DNA of 64,000 bases from an uncultured Oscillospiraceae bacterium. Lineage in GTDB: Bacteria > Bacillota > Clostridia > Oscillospirales > Oscillospiraceae. The position numbers and the translations under genes were made by a program. Below the pieces are notes generated by a model that saw only the letters and a list, made by a program, of their open reading frames with translations, was not told the DNA's origin and made no database searches. How positions within the stretch are numbered: the first letter of the stretch is position 1; each line of letters begins with the position of its first letter. The stretch lies in the NCBI GenBank assembly GCA_934646185.1, contig CAKUEH010000006.1, positions 1 through 64,000 of the forward strand. The letters run 5' to 3'. Positions 32,086 through 41,418 of the stretch are shown here, piece by piece.

Positions 32086-33264
32086 TCACAGGATCTGCAG
32101 GATATCGCCCTTGAGATAGAGGGCCTGCTCGGAGGACAGGCTTGCGGGGTGGTCGCGGGATTGGAGGAGCGATTCGAGAAGCCTTGCGTCGCGGCCCGCG
32201 TCCTGCGCGGCCTCGCGCAGCATGCCGAGAAACAGCTCCGGCGTCATAAACTGGCTGCACGAGCACGAGACGAGATAGCCGCCGGGCCTGACCAGCTTCA
32301 TGCACTGCAGATTGAGCTCCTTATACCCGCGATAGGCGTTTTCCAGCGCTTTGCGGCTCTTGGCGAATGCGGGCGGGTCGCAGATCACAAGCCCGTACTG
32401 CCGTCCCTCGCGCACATACTGCCGCGCAAGGTCAAAGACGTTGGCGCAGGTGGTCGTGACGACATCCTGCACGCCGTTGAGCGCCGCGTTGCGCCGCACG
32501 AGCGAGAGCGCGTCCTCGGACACGTCGACCGCCTCGACGCTTTTCGCGCCATAGAGCGCGGCGTGGATGGAGAACCCGCCCGTGCAGCAGCACAGGTCGA
32601 GCACGTCCTGCCCGGGCGCGTAGGGCTTCAGGCGGCCCCGGTTTTCCTGTTGGTCAAGAAAGTGCCCGGTCTTCTGGCCGTTTGCGATGGAGACGAGCAT
32701 GCGCGCGTCGTGCTCGCGGATGACAAGCTCCTCCGGTACCTCGCCGTACACGCAGGTCTTGATGAGCGGCAGCCCCTCCTTTTCACGCACGGGCAGATCG
32801 TCGCGCTCATAAATGCCGCGCGGGGCAAAAAGCTCCGTCAGGATGGCGATCAGCTCCGGCTTCCACCGCTCCAGCCCCAGACAGGCGATCTGGAACGACA
32901 GGCAGTCCGCGAATTTATCGACCGTCAGCCCCGGCAGTCCGTCGGACTCGCCGAAGACGACGCGGCAGGAATCGGCAAAGCCCAGCGCCTGCCGCGTGCG
33001 CAACGCCGCTTCGATGCGGCGGGCAAAAAACGCGCGGTCGATGGGCTCGGCTTCGTCGCGCGTCAGGACGCGGACGGTCAGTTTGGATCTCGAATTGAAA
33101 AACCCGCGCGCGGCAAAGCGCTGGCGGCTGTCCAGCACGTCGACGACGCAGCCGTCCGTGCAGATATCGTCCGCCCAGTCGAGCTCGTTGTCATAGATCA
33201 GTCTCTGCCCCTTCAGAACGCCGCTTTCCTCGCCGCGCCGCAGGCAGACCTTCGGATATTCCAT
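32086..33264 (-). CDS. Class I rRNA methyltransferase (RlmI-like)
   Basis: A 392-residue SAM-dependent methyltransferase of the RlmI/YccW group that methylates a cytosine C5 of 23S rRNA. An N-terminal PUA domain (~1-75) precedes a linking fold and the Rossmann domain with motif I (LDLCCCTGGFSIHAA) and the catalytic DPPAFAKSRK region; SCSQFMTPELF is a late family motif. It is last in an operon after the phosphoesterase, five bases away. Substrate position is inferred from family. Confidence 0.88.
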   Translation of the reverse strand: MEYPKVCLRRGEESGVLKGQRLIYDNELDWADDICTDGCVVDVLDSRQRFAARGFFNSRSKLTVRVLTRDEAEPIDRAFFARRIEAALRTRQALGFADSCRVVFGESDGLPGLTVDKFADCLSFQIACLGLERWKPELIAILTELFAPRGIYERDDLPVREKEGLPLIKTCVYGEVPEELVIREHDARMLVSIANGQKTGHFLDQQENRGRLKPYAPGQDVLDLCCCTGGFSIHAALYGAKSVEAVDVSEDALSLVRRNAALNGVQDVVTTTCANVFDLARQYVREGRQYGLVICDPPAFAKSRKALENAYRGYKELNLQCMKLVRPGGYLVSCSCSQFMTPELFLGMLREAAQDAGRDARLLESLLQSRDHPASLSSEQALYLKGDILQIL

Positions 33265-33269
33265 ATTTT

Positions 33270-33860
33270 TTATACCTCCAGCGTATAGCGCTCGCAGGCG
33301 TTGATGATCGTCGTGTCCCCGTGCCTGCGCACGCGGGCGATGTCGCGGCCGTATTCCATGTGGACATGGCCGTGGATGAGATAGCGCGGCTTGTAGCGGT
33401 CGAGCAGCGGCAGAAACGCCTCAAAGCCCATATGCGCGTAATCGTCTCCGTCGCCGAGTCCCCGCGCCGGGGCGTGCGTCACCACGATATCCACGCCGCC
33501 CGCCCGGCGGATCTTCCAGCCGAGCTTCCAGATGCGGTTTTTCATCTGCCGCTCGGAATACTGGTCTTTGCCGCCCGAGTACAGGCGGCTGCCGCCCAGA
33601 CCCACGATGCGCAGACCGTTATATACGACCAGCTTGTCTTCGATGCAGTCGCAGCCTTCGGGCGGACGCCGGTCATAATTGCCGTCGTGGTTGCCGCGCA
33701 CATAATACAGCGGCGCGCGGCCGAGCGTGGCCAGAAACGTCAGATACTCTGCCTTCAGATCGCCGCAGGAGAGGATCAGATCATATCCGTCCAGCCGTCC
33801 CGGCTGGTAATAGTCCCAGAGATAGGGACTTTCCTTATCGGCAAGCAGCAGAAGTTTCAA
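33270..33860 (-). CDS. Metallophosphoesterase with a variant first motif
   Basis: A 196-residue calcineurin-like phosphoesterase. The metal motifs GDLK (SCGDLKAEYL), GNHDGNYD, THAP and GHVHMEYG are intact. The first motif, normally DxH, reads ADKES (D8-K-E10), so Glu replaces the metal-binding His. Start codon TTG 33860 overlaps the stop of the upstream gene (TTGA), an economical translational coupling. Substrate unknown. It lies between the ParB-like/BMP protein and the methyltransferase. Confidence 0.87.
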   Translation of the reverse strand: MKLLLLADKESPYLWDYYQPGRLDGYDLILSCGDLKAEYLTFLATLGRAPLYYVRGNHDGNYDRRPPEGCDCIEDKLVVYNGLRIVGLGGSRLYSGGKDQYSERQMKNRIWKLGWKIRRAGGVDIVVTHAPARGLGDGDDYAHMGFEAFLPLLDRYKPRYLIHGHVHMEYGRDIARVRRHGDTTIINACERYTLEV

Positions 33861-35815
33861 AGCAGCGGCCCCCTTTTCTCCGGCTGGAGCGAATCGCGGT
33901 ACAGCCCCAGCAGCCGCACCATCGGCTTCGCCATGGGCAGCAGCGCGTCATACTGCGGGATGCTGCCGCGCACGTTGCCGCACAGCCAGTCCATGTGTAA
34001 GATCTCCTCCGGCGGAAGCCAGCGCTCGCCGTCGTTCCGCACGGTTCCGGCCTGATCAGTGATGCGGCGGTGGAAGGGCGCGAGCTCGCCGTGGGTCAGC
34101 GCGGCGCGCAGCAGGCGCACCAGCTCGCGCGGGCCGTCCGGCAGCGCGCGCAGCATCTGCACGTCCACCGCGCCGCTTGCAAAGCCCCACCAGTAGTTGA
34201 CCGCGGCTGCCGCGCTCAGCTCGTCCCAGCCGCCGCGCAGGATGCTGCGCGCCAGCCGGATGTAGACCTCGCCCCAGTTCCACACCGGCAGCGCGGCGCA
34301 GACGGGCCCCGCTTCCTGCGCCAGACACAGCCCGCGCCAGTCCGGGCTGTCGCCCGAGCCCGGCAGATCGCGCGCGCAGATCACGCGCAGACCCGCCTGC
34401 GCAAGATGCGCGGCGGGCGAAGGCTCGCAGCACGACCAGCGCAGCTCGATCTCGGCGCGCGGATTCGTCAGCTGTGCGCCGAGGGCAAAGGCGTTGACGG
34501 CCGCAGGCGTGCCGAAGATCGGCCCGTCGGCAACGTAGCCGATCCGGTTGTCCTCCGCCAGCGCGCCGGCGAGCGCACCGAGCAGGAATTTTGCCTCGTA
34601 GATGCGGCCGTAATATGTCCGCACGCCGGGGTAGGGCATGTCGACCGAGCAGTTGAGAAAGCGGACGCCGGGATATTTGGGCGCGAGCTTGCGGCAGGCG
34701 AAGATCAGCGGTACGGTCGTTGTGAAGACGACCTGCGCACCGTCTGCGACGGCCTTTTCCAGCGCGTCCTCGGCGCAGGGATAGTCCTCGGCAAGATAGG
34801 TCCTGACCGAGACGGCGTCGCCGAGCGCCTGCTCGAGCTGCTGCCGGCCCTTGTCGTGCTCGCAGATCCACGGACTTTTTTCCGGCGCGCATTCATGCAC
34901 GAACGCCGCGCGGAGCGTCCCGCCGGGGATCATCCGCCCGGCAATCAGGCCGAGCAGGCCCGAGCCGGACGGCTTCGGCTCCGCGTCGGTCTGCATGTCG
35001 ATCTTTCCGCCCCGCGCGTAGGCGGTCAGCTCCGTCCATACCGCGCGGATGGATTTTTCCAGCTCCGCGGGCCCCAGCACGCGCAGATCACCCAGCGTGT
35101 ACGTGTGCAGCCACACCAGAAGCGCCTCGGCCGTCGTGACGGGCGGCTCCTGGCTGAGCTTATAATACGCCGTGCGGAAGGTATAGAACGCGGTCAGGAA
35201 CGCGCGCTTTTCCCGGTCTGACCAGACGTGGTCGGCGTCGAAGCCGAGCGCGGCCTGCAGCTTGGGATAATCGCCGACGCGGTTGAAATGCACCTGATAC
35301 AGGCCGCACAGCCCGTAAAAGTGCAGGAATTCATAATACACCCGCACGGCCGGATCGTCGGAATAGACCGGCAGGACGCGCGTGACATACGCGCGGATGG
35401 TCGGCGCGTCGAAGCTCTTGAGGACGCTGACGCGCTTGTTGCCCTCCTGCACGTAAAAGCAGCCCATATATTCAAAGCACCGGATGGGATCCGTGATGCC
35501 TGTGTCGCCCAGGTGCGCCTCGCAGAGCGCGACCCACTTGCTGGCAAACTCCGTCCCGAGATCCAGAAGCGGCATGAAGTTCGCGGCGAACGCCGCCTGC
35601 CGCCCCGCCGTGTTCGTGCCGATGACCTGCGCGATGGGAATGTCCAGAACGCCGAGATCGACGCGGCCCGCGACCGCGCAGCCGCGCAGCCGTTCCTCGA
35701 GCACCTGCGGATACGGATAGCGTCCGCGGTGGACGCACTCGCGGTAGCACTTCTGCCCGGACTTGAGCGCATGGCGGAATTGCTGCAGCGCCTCCTGTCT
35801 GCTCATATCAGGCAC
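33857..35815 (-). CDS. Cytosolic fusion of a ParB-like domain and a BMP (PBP1) domain
   Basis: A 652-residue protein without signal peptide or lipobox. Residues ~45-150 (LGVLDIPIAQVIGTNTAGR … YVQEGNKRVSVLKSF) resemble a ParB/Srx-like fold, in which GNKRV-type motifs bind nucleotide or phosphate. A helical region follows (~160-280). Residues ~300-560 match the basic-membrane-protein family of binding proteins (FTTTVPLIFACRKLAPKYPGVRFLNCSVD, YYGRIYEAKFLLGALAGALAEDNRIGYVADGPIFGTPAAVNAFALGAQ), normally extracellular nucleoside binders. Fused and cytosolic, it is more likely an intracellular nucleoside/nucleotide sensor or enzyme. First gene of a three-gene operon. Confidence 0.8.
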   Translation of the reverse strand: MPDMSRQEALQQFRHALKSGQKCYRECVHRGRYPYPQVLEERLRGCAVAGRVDLGVLDIPIAQVIGTNTAGRQAAFAANFMPLLDLGTEFASKWVALCEAHLGDTGITDPIRCFEYMGCFYVQEGNKRVSVLKSFDAPTIRAYVTRVLPVYSDDPAVRVYYEFLHFYGLCGLYQVHFNRVGDYPKLQAALGFDADHVWSDREKRAFLTAFYTFRTAYYKLSQEPPVTTAEALLVWLHTYTLGDLRVLGPAELEKSIRAVWTELTAYARGGKIDMQTDAEPKPSGSGLLGLIAGRMIPGGTLRAAFVHECAPEKSPWICEHDKGRQQLEQALGDAVSVRTYLAEDYPCAEDALEKAVADGAQVVFTTTVPLIFACRKLAPKYPGVRFLNCSVDMPYPGVRTYYGRIYEAKFLLGALAGALAEDNRIGYVADGPIFGTPAAVNAFALGAQLTNPRAEIELRWSCCEPSPAAHLAQAGLRVICARDLPGSGDSPDWRGLCLAQEAGPVCAALPVWNWGEVYIRLARSILRGGWDELSAAAAVNYWWGFASGAVDVQMLRALPDGPRELVRLLRAALTHGELAPFHRRITDQAGTVRNDGERWLPPEEILHMDWLCGNVRGSIPQYDALLPMAKPMVRLLGLYRDSLQPEKRGPLL

Positions 35816-35887
35816 CTCCTTTTTTGATTACCGCCCCCATTTTCCTACGGCGCACGGAAAATGTCAATCGGATTTTCCCATGCGCGG

Positions 35888-35928
35888 CAAAAAAACGCCA
35901 TGCACAGCGGATAAGCTGTGCATGGCGC
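35888..35928 (-). terminator. Terminator of the symporter gene
   Basis: GCGCCATGCACAGC pairs with GCTGTGCATGGCG, followed by TTTTTTT on the minus strand. Confidence 0.9.
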
Positions 35929-35948
35929 GAGCTGCAGGGATCGGAAAC

Positions 35949-37397
35949 TTACTTGGCTTCCTCGACAGCGTAGGCAGAAGGAGCAGCGGGAACGCCGCGC
36001 TTCCACTCGATCAGGTTCACAACGTAGAACGTGATGACGGAGACAAGGCTGCCGAAGACAACCGGCATCATGAACCACAGCGTGCCGCCGTTGGACAGTA
36101 TCTGCCAGACGACGAAAGCGATGGTGCCGGTGAAGATGGAGATCATGCCGGAGTTCTTCGTTGCCTTCGGAACGGCAAGGCCGAGGCCGTAGGCCGCAAA
36201 CGGACCTGCGCAGCGGATGCCGAATGCGAAGGTGTTCATGGCGACGAGGGAAACGCCGAACATGGAGATGCACATAGCGACGAGAGCCGCAATAACGTTG
36301 CAGAGTCTGGTGTAGCGGATGGTCTGCTTGTCGTCGAGCTTCTTCTTGCCGCCGAAGCCGGGATAGATGTCGTTGATAATCATCGTGGACATGCACAGCA
36401 GGTTGGAGTCTGCCGAGGACATGGTCGCGCAGATGATAGCGGCGGAAATAAGACCAGTGACGATGCCGGGCGCATAAGTACCGGTGACGACCATCATGGC
36501 GTTGGAGCCGTTCTCGGCAAGGCCGGGCAGCTGATCCTTCAGCGCGAAAGCGGCAAGGCCGAGGAGGGTCGGGAAAATTGCCATGGCAGCCATGAGGATG
36601 GCGCAGAGGAAGGAAGCGCGGACAGCCGTCTTCTCGTCTTTGCAGGTCTCGAAGCGGGAGACCATCTCAGGGCCGCAGAGGAAGGTGCAGAAGTAGTTGA
36701 AGAAGTAGCCGATGATGGAGGCCCAGCCGATCTGGGTCATGTTCAGCTTTTCACCGGGCAGAGCAGCGGAAATCGCAGCCCAGCCGCCGGCATGCTTCAG
36801 AACGATCGGCGTTGCAATGGCAAGGCCGACGAGGATGATGCCGAACTGAATGAGGTCGGAGACCTGGTCAGCGATCATGCCGCCGAAGGTCGTGTAGAAA
36901 ATGGTGACGAAGCCGGCCAGAAGCAGGCAGACGTTCAGGGGGATCGACGGGATGAGAGCGTTGATGACAGCGCCGGAAGCACCGATCTGGGAAGAGGTCA
37001 GGCAGAACAGCGACAGGACGCTGAGGACTGCCGTGAAGTTGCTGGAGAGCTTGCCGAAGCGGCGGCCGACGACCTCGGGGATCGTGACAGCCATGGTCTT
37101 GCGGATCTTGGGAGCGAAGTAGGCCAAGGGGATCATGGCCAGAGATGCGGCCAGAACGTACCAAATCGCACTGATGCCCCATGCGCCGAACGCTTTCTGC
37201 GCAAGGCCGGTGGTGCTGCCGCCGCCGATGTTGTTGGCAGACAGCGAGAACGCGACCATGAACAGGCCCATTCTGCGGCCGGCAACGAGATAGTCCGCGC
37301 TGCCCTTGATGTTGATCTTGCCGACGACGTAGCCGACGATCATCATGCCGACCATGTACGCAAGGACAATTACCAATGCGCCAGTTTGAATTTCCAT
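35949..37397 (-). CDS. Sodium:solute symporter family protein
   Basis: A 482-residue member of the SSS family with about 13 helices. The N-terminal half has the family's GSADYLVAGRRMGLFMVAFSLSANNIGGGSTTGLAQKAF (Na+/substrate core helices 1-2) and FYTTFGGMIADQVSDLIQFGIILVG. ATG 37397 follows AAGGAGGAG. Monocistronic with its own promoter and terminator. Substrate cannot be assigned; related proteins carry organic acids, amino acids or sugars. Confidence 0.88.
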   Translation of the reverse strand: MEIQTGALVIVLAYMVGMMIVGYVVGKINIKGSADYLVAGRRMGLFMVAFSLSANNIGGGSTTGLAQKAFGAWGISAIWYVLAASLAMIPLAYFAPKIRKTMAVTIPEVVGRRFGKLSSNFTAVLSVLSLFCLTSSQIGASGAVINALIPSIPLNVCLLLAGFVTIFYTTFGGMIADQVSDLIQFGIILVGLAIATPIVLKHAGGWAAISAALPGEKLNMTQIGWASIIGYFFNYFCTFLCGPEMVSRFETCKDEKTAVRASFLCAILMAAMAIFPTLLGLAAFALKDQLPGLAENGSNAMMVVTGTYAPGIVTGLISAAIICATMSSADSNLLCMSTMIINDIYPGFGGKKKLDDKQTIRYTRLCNVIAALVAMCISMFGVSLVAMNTFAFGIRCAGPFAAYGLGLAVPKATKNSGMISIFTGTIAFVVWQILSNGGTLWFMMPVVFGSLVSVITFYVVNLIEWKRGVPAAPSAYAVEEAK

Positions 37398-37457
37398 AAA
37401 ACTCCTCCTTAGTTTCTCTTTCCTGAACGAGCAATTCATAATTCGTTCATATTGCGT

Positions 37458-37487
37458 ATTTTATCCGACAATGCCGTACTTTGTAAA
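37458..37487 (-). promoter_or_regulatory. Probable promoter of the symporter gene
   Basis: On the minus strand TTTACA (37482-37487), 18 bases, TAAAAT (37458-37463), 60 bases before the start. Confidence 0.45.
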
Positions 37488-37550
37488 TTGACGATTTTCA
37501 CAAGGAAAAAAGCCGGCTTTCTTGCAATATAGACAAACGGTCAGAAATGC

Positions 37551-37832
37551 TCAAAAATTTTCTGAAATTTCCTGCAGCTGGATATTCCGGTTTTCCTGCG
37601 CTGCGTCGCGGAAGACGCAGAGCAGCTTTTTCGCATACGGCCCGAGCGCGCCGTACAGGCAGTCCGCATGCTCCAGCACGAGCGTACACGGCGGCAGCTC
37701 CGTCAGCGCGTCGTACAGTGCGTCGAGATTGCGCCCGTAGCACGCGGGCAGGGAAAATACGCGCGCGAAGCAGTCGTGCGCGGCGGCGCGCGAGGTCAGC
37801 TCCCGGCAGTCGATGCGGTACGTCAGCCCCAT
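37551..37832 (-). CDS. Barstar-family ribonuclease inhibitor
   Basis: A 93-residue acidic protein of the barstar family. The pattern DCRELTSRAAAHDCFARVFSLPACYGRNLDALYDALTE matches the inhibitory helix-loop region (YGRNLDALYD is the family hallmark). It overlaps the preceding barnase-like gene by 10 bases, so toxin and antidote are co-translated. It would protect the cytosol from unexported enzyme. Confidence 0.88.
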   Translation of the reverse strand: MGLTYRIDCRELTSRAAAHDCFARVFSLPACYGRNLDALYDALTELPPCTLVLEHADCLYGALGPYAKKLLCVFRDAAQENRNIQLQEISENF

Positions 37833-38401
37833 ACGACTGTCCCTCCGTCCACGGTCAGCTCCGTAAACGACGCGTAGTGGTCAGACGTGTAAAAATACAG
37901 CCCGTCGTTCGAGAAGATCAGCCGCTCGGCCCCGCGCGAGTCCGCGCCGAGCGTGTTGATGTCGCATTCGGTGTACGTCCGGCCCGTTTCCTCCGGCAAA
38001 AGCCCCTCGCGGTTGCCGAAGCGGTCGCCGCCGATGGCGGCTCCTTCCCGGTATGCCTCGACGCTGCCGCCCTCCCAGCCGAGCGCGCGAGCCTCGGATT
38101 TCGTGATATAGTTGTCCGGCAGACGGCCATAGGCGTCGAGATACAGAACGACATGCTCCGCGTCGTAATAATACCCGTGCTCGTCGACCGTGTCGGCGGT
38201 CTGCGTGGGTTCGGGGTCTTCGGCAATGATAAACTGCTCGCCCGATTCGGGCGCCTGCGTATCCTCAGACAGCGCTGCGTCAGCCAGCTCCTGCAAAGTT
38301 GTGACAGTGACCCCTACTACCTGTACCGTGTCGCGCACCGTGCAGCCGCAAAGCGCCAGCAGCGTCAGCGCCAGCAGCAGCGCCAATATCTGTTTTTTCA
38401 T
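37823..38401 (-). CDS. Barnase-like ribonuclease lipoprotein
   Basis: A 192-residue exported RNase. The signal peptide ends in a lipobox (LALCGC, C20), so it is lipid-anchored outside. After a ~45-residue acidic linker, the barnase domain contains LPDNYITKSEARALGW, the DRFGNREGLLP strand, TYTECDINTLG (general base Glu), SRGAERLIFSNDGLYFYTSDHYASF (catalytic Arg and His). All key residues are kept, so it should be active. AAAGGAG lies inside the end of the GH2 gene. Roles could be RNA scavenging or inter-bacterial antagonism. Confidence 0.9.
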   Translation of the reverse strand: MKKQILALLLALTLLALCGCTVRDTVQVVGVTVTTLQELADAALSEDTQAPESGEQFIIAEDPEPTQTADTVDEHGYYYDAEHVVLYLDAYGRLPDNYITKSEARALGWEGGSVEAYREGAAIGGDRFGNREGLLPEETGRTYTECDINTLGADSRGAERLIFSNDGLYFYTSDHYASFTELTVDGGTVVWG

Positions 38402-38403
38402 GG

Positions 38404-40134
38404 TCAGTCTCCTTTCAGCTCCTGCGCAATGGCCCGCATCAGCGCCTCCGGCAGCTTTTCCACGCGCCGGTCATAGGTCACAAAGCCGTTGACCTCGTCC
38501 TCCACGTCGCTCAGCTGCGTGTATACATCGGCGGCAAGGCCGGCTTTTCGCGCGGGGACGATCTGCGTCTCATAAAGCGACCGGACCGCCTCGCCCAGCG
38601 CCTCGGGCGTCTGATAGCCCTTGTAGCCGAAGTTTTTCGTGCTCCACGTATGCCCCTCGACCGGCAGATTGTACCCGCCGAACTCCGACAGGACGACCGC
38701 GCGGCCCTTTTTGTCGGGCCTGAAGCGGTAGGGCTTGAAGTACACGTGCAGGCTCTTCACATCGCTCACGCCCTGGTCGTGCCAGCCGCTGGCATGGTCG
38801 ATCAGCCGCGTGGGGTCGAGTCTGCGGATCAGCCGCACCGCTTCCTTCGCGTCAAACTGTCCCCAGCCCTCGTTGAACGGCACCCACAGCACGATGCACG
38901 GGCAGTTTTGCAGCTGCACGATCATTTCCTCCAGCTCGTGGGTGTAGCTGTCGCGGCCCTCCGCGTCCGTGCGGGCAAAGAGGCCGTACTGATTATCCTT
39001 GAAATGGATGCCGGTGATGAGCGGCGCGGAGATGGTCAGCAGCTTGTACTGTCCGCCGCCGGAGGGCATGTCCTGCCAGACCAGCATGCCCAGCCGGTCG
39101 CAGTGGTAATACCAGCGCATGAGCTCAATTTTGATGTGCTTGCGCAGCATGTTGAAGCCCAGCCGCTTCATGAGCGTGATATCATAGATCAGCGCCTCGT
39201 CCGACGGCGCGGTGTATAATCCGTCCGGCCAGTAGCCCTGGTCGAGCACGCCGTGGTGGAAATACGGCTTGCCGTTTAAGAGCAGGCAGGGATGCCCCGC
39301 CGCGTCCTTCCCGGTGCCGACAGTGCGCATGGCGAAATAGCTCCTGACGGTATCTTCTCCCAGCGTGACGGTCACGTCGTAGAGATTCGGTTCCTCCGGC
39401 GACCACAGGTGCAGCTGCTCCGGCGGGAGAACCGCGCTGCCGCAGCCGTCTTCGTCCGTTTCGCCCTCCGCGATGGGCGTTCCCTGATACGAAATTTCAA
39501 TCCGCGCGCCCTTCGGCGCGGACGCGGCAACACGCCAGCGGACGCGGCCCTCCGGCAGCTCCGGCGTAAACAGGAGCGACTGCACGTAATTCTCCGGCAC
39601 CTGCTCGGCCCAGACGGTCTGCCAGATGCCGCTCTGCGGTGTGTACCAGATGCCGCCGCGCTGCGTCTTCTGCTTGCCGCGCGAGAGGGGAACGGTGTCC
39701 GTGTCGTCGCGCACGGCGACGGTCAGAATGTTTTCGCCGCTGCGCAGAAGACCTGTGATATCCAGCGTGAAGGCCGTATAGCCGCCCGTGTGCGTTCCGG
39801 CAAGCAGGCCGTTGACATACACCCAAGCCCGCTGGTCGGCGGCCCCGACGTGCAGCAGCATCCGGCCGCCGTCCGGCTTTTCGAGCGGCAGCGTCCGCCG
39901 GTACCAGAGCACCTGCCCGGGCTTTAAGGTCCGGTCCACCCCGGACAGCGGCGCTTCCGGCGAAAACGGCACGAGGATCTCCCCGTCCCACGCGCCGGGG
40001 CAGGCATCGGAAGCCGTGATGGCATAGTCCCAGAGACCGTTGAGATTGTAATAGCGCTCCCGCACGAGCTGCGGGCGGGGATATTCCTGCAAAACGGCGG
40101 TCTTATCCAGCGTTTCACCCCAGTGTGTCAGCAT
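38404..40134 (-). CDS. Glycoside hydrolase family 2 enzyme
   Basis: A 576-residue retaining glycosidase of the beta-galactosidase/glucuronidase family. Domains in order: sugar-binding jelly roll (~1-175, YYNLNGLWDYAI, YTAFTLDITGLLRSGENILTV), immunoglobulin-like (~180-270), TIM barrel (~275-576) with the acid/base in VPFNEGWGQF and the nucleophile in VLSEFGGYN. No signal peptide, so it is cytosolic and acts on imported oligosaccharides. It overlaps the upstream MFS transporter gene by seven bases; the transporter probably supplies the substrate. The specific sugar is not predictable. Confidence 0.92.
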   Translation of the reverse strand: MLTHWGETLDKTAVLQEYPRPQLVRERYYNLNGLWDYAITASDACPGAWDGEILVPFSPEAPLSGVDRTLKPGQVLWYRRTLPLEKPDGGRMLLHVGAADQRAWVYVNGLLAGTHTGGYTAFTLDITGLLRSGENILTVAVRDDTDTVPLSRGKQKTQRGGIWYTPQSGIWQTVWAEQVPENYVQSLLFTPELPEGRVRWRVAASAPKGARIEISYQGTPIAEGETDEDGCGSAVLPPEQLHLWSPEEPNLYDVTVTLGEDTVRSYFAMRTVGTGKDAAGHPCLLLNGKPYFHHGVLDQGYWPDGLYTAPSDEALIYDITLMKRLGFNMLRKHIKIELMRWYYHCDRLGMLVWQDMPSGGGQYKLLTISAPLITGIHFKDNQYGLFARTDAEGRDSYTHELEEMIVQLQNCPCIVLWVPFNEGWGQFDAKEAVRLIRRLDPTRLIDHASGWHDQGVSDVKSLHVYFKPYRFRPDKKGRAVVLSEFGGYNLPVEGHTWSTKNFGYKGYQTPEALGEAVRSLYETQIVPARKAGLAADVYTQLSDVEDEVNGFVTYDRRVEKLPEALMRAIAQELKGD

Positions 40135-41405
40135 TTCACATCCTCCTTCTTTTTAAGCAGCAGCACCGGCGGCAAAATCAGCAGCAGCACGACGGCCGCC
40201 GCCAGAAAAATGGACGGCGTCGGCACGGTCTTCACCACGCCGAGCTCGACATACGTCGAATCGCTGCCGCGGATGACCGCCGCGCCGATGGCGGGGCCCA
40301 GGATCATCGGCAGCAGAACGCCGAAGATCATGCGGATGCCCTGAAAATGCCCGGCCTTTCCGGCGGGCGTATGGTCGCGGATGACGCCGGACAAGATCGC
40401 CGTGACCAGCATGTACCCGGACATCATGATGCACCCCGTCAGAATCACGGCAAGCATCGACCGCGCGAAGAGCATGCCGAGAAGGCCCGCGAACATGATC
40501 CCCGCCGCCGGCAGCACGCACCGCAGCTCGCCGAGCCGGTCAATCACGCGGCCGGAGAGCACGCTCACGACCGACGCGAAGATCAGCACAATGCCCAGCA
40601 CGAGGGCGTAGCCGTCAAAATGCAGATAGTTCTGCATATAAATAATGAGATACGGAAAAAAGACCTGCACAGCCACGGAGAACAGGCAGAACGCCGCGAA
40701 GGACAGATAGAGCGCCGGGTTTTCGCGCACGACGGACGGGCGGAGCCCGTAGACAAGGGTTTTCAGATAGCTGTCCCGGCGCGGGGTCAGCTTCGGCTCC
40801 GGGATGAGGAAGACGGACGCAATGCCCGTCAGCACGACGAGCCCGCCGAAGATCGCGAAGAATTTCTGCCACTGCCCGCGCTGCGTCATGCCGTCGAACA
40901 GGCCGAAGATGACGAGCATGGAGACAAGCGGCAGGATGGCCAGCACGGACTCAGCCTTGCCGCGGGCCTCGTTGGGCACGGTGTCGGTGATCCATGCGTT
41001 GAAGGCTGCGTCGTTGGCCGTCGAGCCGAAAAATGTCATCACGCAGTCGAGCACGACGATCATCACCGCCGCCGCGGCGACCGCAGAGGCCGCCGGGAAC
41101 AGCTTCGCCGCGTTTTCGACCGTCACGAGGCCGAACGCCGCCGTGGACAGGCCCCACAGCAGATAGCCGCCGCAGATAAACAGCTTGCGCTTTCCCACGC
41201 GGTCGGACAGCGCGCCCATCAGAAGCGTCGTCAGCGTGGCCGCGGCCGCGCTCCAGCCGACCATAGCCGAGATATAGCCGGGGTCGGTGGAGATGGTGTT
41301 GTAGAGATAGACATTAAAATACATGTTTTCGATCGTCCAGGCAAACTGGCCGACCAGGCCGACGAGAATGAGCGTCAGCCAGACGCGGGGGGACAGCTTT
41401 TTCAT
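40128..41405 (-). CDS. MFS/GPH-type transporter
   Basis: A 425-residue, 12-helix permease. Loop 2-3 carries GALSDRVGKRKLFI, the MFS signature, and the second half has SGRVIDRLGELR at the same position. Glycoside-cation symporter-like features and the overlapping GH2 gene suggest uptake of a glycoside or oligosaccharide. ATG 41405 is preferred over GTG 41414 because AGAAGG precedes it at good spacing. It lies 13 bases after the DD-carboxypeptidase gene. Confidence 0.85.
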   Translation of the reverse strand: MKKLSPRVWLTLILVGLVGQFAWTIENMYFNVYLYNTISTDPGYISAMVGWSAAAATLTTLLMGALSDRVGKRKLFICGGYLLWGLSTAAFGLVTVENAAKLFPAASAVAAAAVMIVVLDCVMTFFGSTANDAAFNAWITDTVPNEARGKAESVLAILPLVSMLVIFGLFDGMTQRGQWQKFFAIFGGLVVLTGIASVFLIPEPKLTPRRDSYLKTLVYGLRPSVVRENPALYLSFAAFCLFSVAVQVFFPYLIIYMQNYLHFDGYALVLGIVLIFASVVSVLSGRVIDRLGELRCVLPAAGIMFAGLLGMLFARSMLAVILTGCIMMSGYMLVTAILSGVIRDHTPAGKAGHFQGIRMIFGVLLPMILGPAIGAAVIRGSDSTYVELGVVKTVPTPSIFLAAAVVLLLILPPVLLLKKKEDVKC

Positions 41406-41418
41406 ATCCGGCACCTTC

